Shown: piece by piece, positions 21,459 to 27,268 of the stretch | Layout: the number at the start of each line of letters is the position of its first letter | Numbering within the stretch: the first letter of the stretch is position 1 | Source: SIG459 sp045631645 | GTDB taxonomy: Bacteria; Bacillota; Clostridia; Oscillospirales; Oscillospiraceae | DNA: 27,268 nt | Assembly: GCA_045631645.1 (NCBI GenBank) | Contig: JAZQVC010000036.1 | Span: 1-27,268, forward strand | Reading direction: 5' to 3' | Made by a program: the position numbers and the translations under genes | Notes under the pieces: model-generated | Seen by the model: only the letters and a program-made list of their open reading frames with translations | The model's database searches: none | What the model was told of the DNA's origin: nothing

Positions 21459-23540
21459 ATGGCGGGAAAGAATGCAAAAATCAAAACATGTGTCTACCAA
21501 AAGTTCAGGGGCGCGGATTTTTCAACCGATCCCGCACTTGTGGACAAAACCCGTTCTCCCTTTTGCACCAATATGGTCTCCGACGGAGGCGGTATGCCCG
21601 AAAAACGCTGCGGCTGGAGGAGCCTTGCTGAGTTTGGCGACAGAATAAATGGCCTTTTCAGCGCGGTTTACAAAGGGGAGAGCATTTTTTATGTCCATTC
21701 GGGCAGCCGCCTTTATCTTTGGGATAAAACAAGCGGCGAAAAGCGAATCATAATGGAAAATCTCCGAAACAGCAAAAGCAGAGGGCGAAGTCTGGGCGGG
21801 AAACTCTGGATAGTCACCGGAGGAGAATTTCTCTGCTGCGAGGGAGAAAAGGTAAGCTTTGTTCGGGATATAGGATATATCCCCACAACGGTCATAACGA
21901 GACAAAGCGATGGCGGCGGCTCAACTTATGAGGCAATAAACCTCCTCAGCCCCTTCAGGCGCAACGGCTTTCAGACCGACGGAGAGACAAAAACTTTCCT
22001 TTTGGACAGCAACTGTCTGGACACCGAATTTGCCCTCAATGAAGCCCTCGGCGAGGGTGAAAAGCTATATTTTGCCGATGGGGATTTCTACTGGTGCTTC
22101 TCTATGCCTAGCGCAGGGACTATAGGGGACAAGGTAAAGCTGGATTTTGAAAATTCGGCGGTAAGCATTGGGAGAGAGCGGGTGCAGATGGAAAAAGGAG
22201 AAGAGAGTGTCGGCAGAGATATTTTGTCCGCTGCGGAACTTTCCTCATCCTCACAGGTGACAGCGGAGGTATGGGGCGATCCGGTGGAGGGCTTCAGAGT
22301 GAACAGAGCGGAAGGTACGATAAGCTTTGATGAAGCTCCTGCCGCACCGGGAGCGGGCAATGCTGACGGTCTTACGGTGACTTTCCCCAAAACTGTGGCC
22401 GGTTATGCGGATATGGTGGATAACTGCCGCATCATAAGCGCCTTCGGCGTGGGCAGCAGCGACAGAATTGTTCTCAGCGGAAACAGCGCCTATTCTGCCC
22501 GCGACTGGATAAGCGCTATGGGTGACCCCACATATTTTCCCGATCTGGGTTATAGCGTTGTGGGTCTTGAGGATGTGCCGATAGTGGGCTATTGCCGCGT
22601 TGGTGATAGTCAGGCCATTGTGAAAAAGGACAACGGACATGATGCCAGCGTATTCTTCCGCAGCGGAGAGCTTAGCAGCGATGGGGAGGCTCGCTTCCCC
22701 CTGAAGCAGGCGGTGAGCGGCGTTGGCGGCGTTTCCGAAGGGGGCTTTGCCAACTTGCTGGATGAGCCGCTTTTCGTTTCGGGAACAGGTATTTTTGCCC
22801 TGAGCGCCAACTATCTTACAGGCGACAGAGTCGGGCAAAACAGAAGCTATTACATAAACTCCGGACTCCTCGGTGAGGAACTTAGTGAGAGCGAAGCCGT
22901 GAGCTGGAGAGGAATGTATCTTCTTGCCTTCCCCAACGGACATGTCTATGTCCTTGACGGACGCCAGAGCAAGACTTATCGCAGCGAATCCCTGGGTGAT
23001 TTCGTGTATGAGGCTTATTACTGGGAGAGCGTGCCCGCCCGCTGCTGGCTCAACCACGAAAGCGGAGGCGTGGAGCATCTTTTCTTTGGCACGGCAGACG
23101 GAAGAGTTTGCCGCTTCAATACGGATATAGAAAGTCTTGAACGCTTTTCGGATGACGGCGCGCCCATAGATTCCGTCTGGGCAACCAAAATGGACGATGA
23201 TGGCTGCGCAACGGTGCTTAAAACAATGCTCAAGCGCGGCTGCGCCGTTACCTTAAAACCCTATAGCCGCTCAAGCGCGGAGGTTTATTTCCGCACGGAC
23301 AGCGAGCCCGGTCCGCGCTTCGCGGCAGACACAACGCTGGATATTTTCTCCTGGGAGAATATAGATTTTCAGCGACTGAACTTCGATAGCAATGACAGCG
23401 CCCGAGAGCTTTTCTTCAACACCAAGGTGAAAAACTATAAGCGGCTGCAAATTTTGGTTCGCAACTGCGTTGCGGACGAGGGCTTTGGCGTTTTTGCCAT
23501 AACAAAAAACTATGTGGAGGGAAACTATGCCAAGAGGTGA
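21459..23540 (+). CDS. Large beta-rich virion protein, possibly a P22 gp10-like stabilisation/tail hub protein
   Basis: The 693-aa protein begins at ATG 21459 behind CGGAGGT. It opens with a DPALVDKTRSPFCTNM block and GGGMPEKRCGWR, the 'free-of-charge N-M ... R-x-G' start often seen in P22 gp10-like DNA stabilisation proteins. Most of the chain is strands and turns with repeated aromatic-Gly pairs (YKGESIFYVHSG, YFADGDFYW, HVYVLDG, FGTADGRV), suggesting a propeller or stacked-sheet fold. It probably closes the portal channel or joins the tail. P22 gp10 is only ~470 residues, so the extra length is notable. Its last 14 bases overlap the portal gene, indicating coupled translation. Confidence 0.6.
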   Translation: MAGKNAKIKTCVYQKFRGADFSTDPALVDKTRSPFCTNMVSDGGGMPEKRCGWRSLAEFGDRINGLFSAVYKGESIFYVHSGSRLYLWDKTSGEKRIIMENLRNSKSRGRSLGGKLWIVTGGEFLCCEGEKVSFVRDIGYIPTTVITRQSDGGGSTYEAINLLSPFRRNGFQTDGETKTFLLDSNCLDTEFALNEALGEGEKLYFADGDFYWCFSMPSAGTIGDKVKLDFENSAVSIGRERVQMEKGEESVGRDILSAAELSSSSQVTAEVWGDPVEGFRVNRAEGTISFDEAPAAPGAGNADGLTVTFPKTVAGYADMVDNCRIISAFGVGSSDRIVLSGNSAYSARDWISAMGDPTYFPDLGYSVVGLEDVPIVGYCRVGDSQAIVKKDNGHDASVFFRSGELSSDGEARFPLKQAVSGVGGVSEGGFANLLDEPLFVSGTGIFALSANYLTGDRVGQNRSYYINSGLLGEELSESEAVSWRGMYLLAFPNGHVYVLDGRQSKTYRSESLGDFVYEAYYWESVPARCWLNHESGGVEHLFFGTADGRVCRFNTDIESLERFSDDGAPIDSVWATKMDDDGCATVLKTMLKRGCAVTLKPYSRSSAEVYFRTDSEPGPRFAADTTLDIFSWENIDFQRLNFDSNDSARELFFNTKVKNYKRLQILVRNCVADEGFGVFAITKNYVEGNYAKR

Positions 23541-25323
23541 AAAAGCAAAAAAGAAAAATCCCGTCATCCCCGGCTATGAATATTCCGATGCGGAGGCAAG
23601 GCAGACCACGGCGATGGCTCTTTTGGACAAAGCCAAGAGAGCCAAAACCGCGATTGAAGGGGAATGGGAACGATATAACGACTACTATAATTTTATTCAC
23701 GATGTCAGTTCCGAGGTGAAGGAATATTGTCGTGAGAAAAACATTTTCTGGACTCCTGCGGTTTGCCCCGACCCATGGATAGCCGTGGAGAGCCAGATAG
23801 ACCCCAATGTTCCCGAACCTGAATTTCGCGGACGCGACAGCGACCTTGACAGCGTTAAGGCCAAGAAAAGGGAACATGCCGTGAAATACATAATGGAGGC
23901 CAACGATCTTGTCCATAAAAACACCGCCAACGAGAGAAGACTTCTGAAACTTGGGGATGCCTTCTGGAAAGCATATTGGGATAGTTCCCGACGCTGCGGC
24001 ATCCATGAGGGAGACATATCCATTGTTGATGTTTCTCCCGAGGCGATTTATCCGGACCCTGCGGTTAAAAGCGGCGATTTGGATGATTGCCAGTATCTTG
24101 CCTATGTCTATTCCATCCATAAGGTGAAATTCCGCCAGCTTTACGGAAAGGTGCTGGAGGAAAAGGACATAGACATAGAAGAAGTGCTCAGCGGCAGCTA
24201 TGTATCCGAAAACAGCATCTTCGACCTTTCCACCTCCATTGATGACAGGGAGGACACAGTGCAGATTATGGAATTTTGGTTCCGCTGGCCTGAGGACACG
24301 GAGGTCGAAACCTCCTTTGGCAAGGTGAAGGTGGAAGCAGGGGACATAGGCTGCAGCGTGCAGGCAGGGGGCGTTGAAGTTAAGCTTATCGCCAAATACT
24401 GGGAGAAAACGGGCAGACAGTGCAAGATTTTCCCCTTCGTCCACTACTGGCGAATAAAGGATGAAAACAGCTTTTGGAACAAAAGCGAACTTTTCCCCAT
24501 TATGGATCTTGTGGACGCGCAGGATAGAAAGCTGGCTTCCGCATTGCTCAACGATGCCCTTCTCAGCAACGATACCCTCATTATGGAAGAGGACTCCCTT
24601 GCGGAGGGCGAAACGCTCAGCAATGAGCCGGGAGCGGTTATCGTTGCCCGCAAGAATAAGGGTGCAAGTATCCGAAGAATGGGCGGACTGCAAGGCGGCG
24701 CCAACGCAACGGTGCTTTTGAATTATCTCAAAGAGCAAATTGAACGCGCGGGCAGAAACTATGAAACCAACATGGGCAAGGAGACCACCCGCCAGACAAC
24801 GGCGGCAGGTCTTGCAATGCTCCGCGAGGACGCCAATGAGCAGGAAAATATAAAAGCCAGCGACCGCCTCAGTGGATTTGAAAGGCTTTACCGCCTTCTG
24901 GACTGGCTGGCGCTGGAGTTTTTTGACGATGACCGCCTTATATATCTGGGCGCGGACAAAAATAAAAACCGCGAGAGCTCCGTCAGTTTGAACTATAACT
25001 CGGCGGAGTTCGCGGAAACCATGGCAGAGGTCTATGACGCAAAGGGCACGATGGTGCGCGAGGCGTGGGATTATTTCCCCACGGTGGATGTGAGCCTTAA
25101 CGCAGGTGATAGCGTGGTTAAGGGTAAGCAGGCCACCTTGCAGGCGCTGAGCACTCTCTGCCAGTCGGAGATAACTCAGGATAACTGGCAGCTTTATGCA
25201 GCCCAGCTCGAAGTTCTGGATATTCCCGATAAGGACAAAATAATAGGCTTTTGGCGGGAACGTTTTGAAACCTCGCCAAAGCCTGAGGAAAGGAGCGAGG
25301 GATATGAAATGCCCCAAATGTAA
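23527..25323 (+). CDS. Portal protein
   Basis: The 598-aa protein starts at ATG 23527 behind GTGGAGG, inside the preceding gene. N-terminal features are an AKTAIEGEWERYNDYYNF helix, a PDPWIAVESQIDPNVP block and a conserved GDISIVDVSPEAIYPDP segment typical of portal proteins. Towards the middle are YWEKTGRQCKIFPFVHYW and a long helix with DLVDAQDRKLAS. The C-terminal part has ETTRQTTAAGLAMLRE (crown/stem-type) and YRLLDWLALEFFDDDR. The portal forms the dodecameric ring for DNA entry and exit. It lies far from terL, after coat and connector genes, unlike the usual terL-portal order. The 20-base overlap with the next small gene suggests tight coupling. Confidence 0.8.
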   Translation: MPRGEKAKKKNPVIPGYEYSDAEARQTTAMALLDKAKRAKTAIEGEWERYNDYYNFIHDVSSEVKEYCREKNIFWTPAVCPDPWIAVESQIDPNVPEPEFRGRDSDLDSVKAKKREHAVKYIMEANDLVHKNTANERRLLKLGDAFWKAYWDSSRRCGIHEGDISIVDVSPEAIYPDPAVKSGDLDDCQYLAYVYSIHKVKFRQLYGKVLEEKDIDIEEVLSGSYVSENSIFDLSTSIDDREDTVQIMEFWFRWPEDTEVETSFGKVKVEAGDIGCSVQAGGVEVKLIAKYWEKTGRQCKIFPFVHYWRIKDENSFWNKSELFPIMDLVDAQDRKLASALLNDALLSNDTLIMEEDSLAEGETLSNEPGAVIVARKNKGASIRRMGGLQGGANATVLLNYLKEQIERAGRNYETNMGKETTRQTTAAGLAMLREDANEQENIKASDRLSGFERLYRLLDWLALEFFDDDRLIYLGADKNKNRESSVSLNYNSAEFAETMAEVYDAKGTMVREAWDYFPTVDVSLNAGDSVVKGKQATLQALSTLCQSEITQDNWQLYAAQLEVLDIPDKDKIIGFWRERFETSPKPEERSEGYEMPQM

Positions 25324-25411
25324 AATCGAGATGAGCAGGGTGAGCAGAGATAAATGGCTCTGCCGCAATCCCCGCTGCCCTGCCAAAACCAAGGAGGGGG
25401 AGAAAAAATGA
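25304..25411 (+). CDS. 35-aa zinc-ribbon mini-protein between portal and tail fibre
   Basis: The ATG at 25304 lies behind AGGAGCGAGGG. The 35 codons give two Cys pairs (CPKC at residues 3-6 and CRNPRC at about 20-25), then a basic/acidic Lys-Glu end. It overlaps the portal gene by 20 bases and its TGA overlaps the ATG of the tail fibre gene (ATGA), so it is translated as part of the late chain. A zinc ribbon this small usually binds nucleic acid or a partner protein. Its role is unknown, and its tight packing argues it is a real gene. Confidence 0.7.
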   Translation: MKCPKCKIEMSRVSRDKWLCRNPRCPAKTKEGEKK

Positions 25412-27268
25412 AGTTTGAAAATATTAAAATTCAGCCTTCGGAAATCAGCGCCAAAGGAGTTTCGTCTGCCCCCGACAGGCTCAGCGGAACTGCGGCAGAG
25501 AACAAAGCAGTTTTCGACCGCCTTATAAAAGATGTGGTGGCGGAAAAATTCAACAGCTTCGTGGATATAGTCCGCGAGGAGATAGAAACAATTGATCTTC
25601 CGCCTGCGGGAGAACCCGGCCGCACTCCGCAAAAGGGCGTTGACTATTGGACGGAAGCGGACAAAAGCGAGATAAAGGGAGAGGTTCTGGATACTTTGCG
25701 CGAGGAAGAACTTTCGGAAATTGAAGGAGAGGTCGAGGATGTCAGCGAAGAACTTTGCCGCCTTGAGGAGGTTTTGGCTGAGTTTTCCGGCAAGGCTCTT
25801 TCCCTTAACTTCGCCGTGCATGGTGGAATAAGCGCTCCCGAAACGGCGGGCGAGAACGATATTTGGGTAAACACCGACACAAATATAAGCGCTTGGGTGT
25901 TCACCTCTGCTGAGCCTGCAAATCCCACCGGCGGTATGGTTTGGTTTGTGGATGGCGGCAGGGGTAGTTATGCTCTTGAGAAGCTCGCTGCCGGCAGTAT
26001 CACCATTTCCCCTCTTTACGCAAAGCAGTATGTAGGCGGAACCTGGGTGAATGTGGAAGCAAAGAGTTATATAAACGGCAAATGGGTCGATTGGATTATA
26101 TATCTCTACAATAACGGTGATGAGTGCACTGATGTTTCCGGCGGCTTCGCGGCTCTTCCCTATCGCGTTAGCGGCAACACCAGCGTCCAGCGCTCCCCCG
26201 ATGTTACCCCCAATGGAGATTCGATTACAATTTCGCAGTATAGCGGCTATGCTGGCACGGTATACACCGGAAAGAGAATAGCTCTGGATGAGTATTCAAA
26301 AATAGAGGTTGTTTATTCCGATAAGGTTGGCAGTACCACTTTGGGCGTTACAAAGACGCAAGCGGATGGCTTTATAGTCGCTGCAAGCGCCAACTTTGCC
26401 GAAGCCGAGGGAACGGCCGTTATAGATGTGTCTGAATTAACAGGCGAGTATTACTTCGTAATAAATCAGCCCGGTTGGGATAACGCATCTATAACCATAC
26501 ACGAAATCCGTCTCAGTGAAACAAGTGTGAGTGGCGGAACGGGCGCCTCCGGAACAGGCGGCATAAGCACCGAAACTATAGCGCAGGTTATCAAGGAATA
26601 TCTTGAGGCGAACCCCATGGAAGAAACTGACCCCACAGTTCCTGAATGGGCGAAGCAAAGTGAAAAACCCAGGTACACGGCGGCGGAGGTGGGCGCACAG
26701 CCTGCCGGAGACTATGCGGAAAAAGACGAAATACCCACCAAGACAAGCCAGCTTACCAATGATGGCGGCTTTATAAAAAGCTATACCGAAACCGACCCGA
26801 CAGTCCCTGCGTGGGCAAAAGCGTCAAGCAAGCCCTCTTACACCAAAAGCGAGGTGGGCTTGGGCAATGTTGATAATGTCAAACAGTACAGCGCAAGCAA
26901 TCCTCCACCCTATCCCGTTGCAAGCGTAAACGGCAAAACGGGAGCAGTCAGCCTTTCTGCATCTGATGTAGGAGCACAGCCTGCGGGTGATTACGCCGAA
27001 AAAGACGAAATACCCACCAAGATAAGCCAGCTTACCAATGACAAGGGATATATAAGCGATTACACCGAAACTGACCCCACGGTTCCCGCGTGGGCGAAGG
27101 CAACGAGTAAACCGAGCTACACCAAGGGCGAGGTAGGTCTGAGTAATGTTGATAACGTCAAGCAGTATAGCGCGAGCAATCCTCCCCCTTATCCGGTTAC
27201 AAAGGTGAACGGAAAGACAGGCGCGGTAACGCTTTCAGCGGCGGATGTATCTGCAGTTCCCACCTCTT
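25408..27268 (+). CDS. Tail fibre / host-binding protein (partial, runs off the window)
   Basis: The frame is open from ATG 25408, behind AAGGAGGGGG, for 620 codons to the window end. The first ~130 residues are helical and acidic, probably for trimer or tail attachment. A Gly/Trp-rich segment (KQYVGGTWVNVEAKSYINGKWVDW, about 210-235 in protein numbering) and a beta-rich domain follow. From about residue 405 there are repeats with ETDPTVPxWAK, PSYTK, EVGLxNVDNVKQY and VNGKTGAV blocks. VNGKTGxV and GLGNVDN are hallmarks of phage tail fibres and appendage collars. The distal receptor-binding end lies outside the window. Confidence 0.85.
   Translation, partial: MKFENIKIQPSEISAKGVSSAPDRLSGTAAENKAVFDRLIKDVVAEKFNSFVDIVREEIETIDLPPAGEPGRTPQKGVDYWTEADKSEIKGEVLDTLREEELSEIEGEVEDVSEELCRLEEVLAEFSGKALSLNFAVHGGISAPETAGENDIWVNTDTNISAWVFTSAEPANPTGGMVWFVDGGRGSYALEKLAAGSITISPLYAKQYVGGTWVNVEAKSYINGKWVDWIIYLYNNGDECTDVSGGFAALPYRVSGNTSVQRSPDVTPNGDSITISQYSGYAGTVYTGKRIALDEYSKIEVVYSDKVGSTTLGVTKTQADGFIVAASANFAEAEGTAVIDVSELTGEYYFVINQPGWDNASITIHEIRLSETSVSGGTGASGTGGISTETIAQVIKEYLEANPMEETDPTVPEWAKQSEKPRYTAAEVGAQPAGDYAEKDEIPTKTSQLTNDGGFIKSYTETDPTVPAWAKASSKPSYTKSEVGLGNVDNVKQYSASNPPPYPVASVNGKTGAVSLSASDVGAQPAGDYAEKDEIPTKISQLTNDKGYISDYTETDPTVPAWAKATSKPSYTKGEVGLSNVDNVKQYSASNPPPYPVTKVNGKTGAVTLSAADVSAVPTS
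26692..27249 (+). repeat. Two exact-length 279-bp (93-codon) tandem repeats in the fibre shaft
   Basis: Unit 1 spans 26692-26970 and unit 2 spans 26971-27249. A third starts at 27250, and a partial unit precedes from 26626. The DNA is highly similar between units with mostly third-position changes, so the array can grow or shrink by recombination and alter fibre length. Confidence 0.88.

Noticed and set aside
23416..25821. 801-codon open frame on the - strand
   Set aside because: It is antisense to the portal and fibre genes and has no ribosome site or known motifs; strong codon bias in high-GC genes often opens the opposite strand.
25408..27268. Diversity-generating retroelement target in the fibre
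   Set aside because: No reverse transcriptase, template repeat or adenine-specific variation is visible; the repeats are ordinary shaft units.

Overview
The window is almost entirely temperate-phage DNA from a spore-forming gut Clostridia-type Firmicute. The host guess (Oscillospirales-like) is an inference. It rests on a broken spore-coat gene (cotJC), strong AGGAGG ribosome sites, mixed GC content, and intergenic hairpin repeats of a kind common in these bacteria. No tRNA, rRNA, CRISPR array, integrase or replication gene is visible.

Left block (1-9242, + strand): the late end of a phage. It carries an endolysin, a small membrane/coiled-coil protein, a phi-LC3-type holin, a strong terminator, a 399-aa protein with a duplicated N-terminal domain, and a giant 2196-aa multidomain (polyvalent/ejection-type) virion protein. 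Then 9243-10699 holds an AT-rich accessory gene with its own promoter, a promoter leading to a three-codon ORF, and several hairpins.

Junction (10700-12628): a cotJC gene lacking its 5' end, a shared bidirectional terminator, a CI/LexA-like repressor on the - strand, a MITE-like 275-bp inverted-repeat element inside the repressor leader, and a compact switch with two divergent promoters and four TTGC..GCGCAA operator-like sites. The broken cotJC suggests a prophage boundary. Either two related prophages flank cotJC or one phage genome carries the fragment; the window cannot decide.

Right block (12629-27268, + strand): zinc-ribbon protein, TerS, then a 3.9-kb inserted cassette array, then TerL, scaffold-like protein, coat protein, a second holin, connector-like protein, large beta-rich virion protein, portal, a 35-aa zinc-ribbon protein, and a tail fibre with exact 279-bp repeats that runs off the window.

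The most interesting region is the array at 13480-17475, between terS and terL. A 78-bp direct repeat flanks it. It contains one 395-aa helical protein that resembles a domain of the giant virion protein, plus three progressively shorter 3' remnants of this family. Each of the four is followed by a convergent 89-aa three-helix membrane protein gene. Each membrane gene has a hairpin terminator at its 3' end and a nearly identical promoter/leader repeat (TTGCAT-17-TATAAT) at its 5' end. This looks like a phage-borne effector/immunity or superinfection-exclusion array in which the membrane-protein genes were kept and the partner genes decayed. That function is an inference; the architecture is read directly from the sequence.
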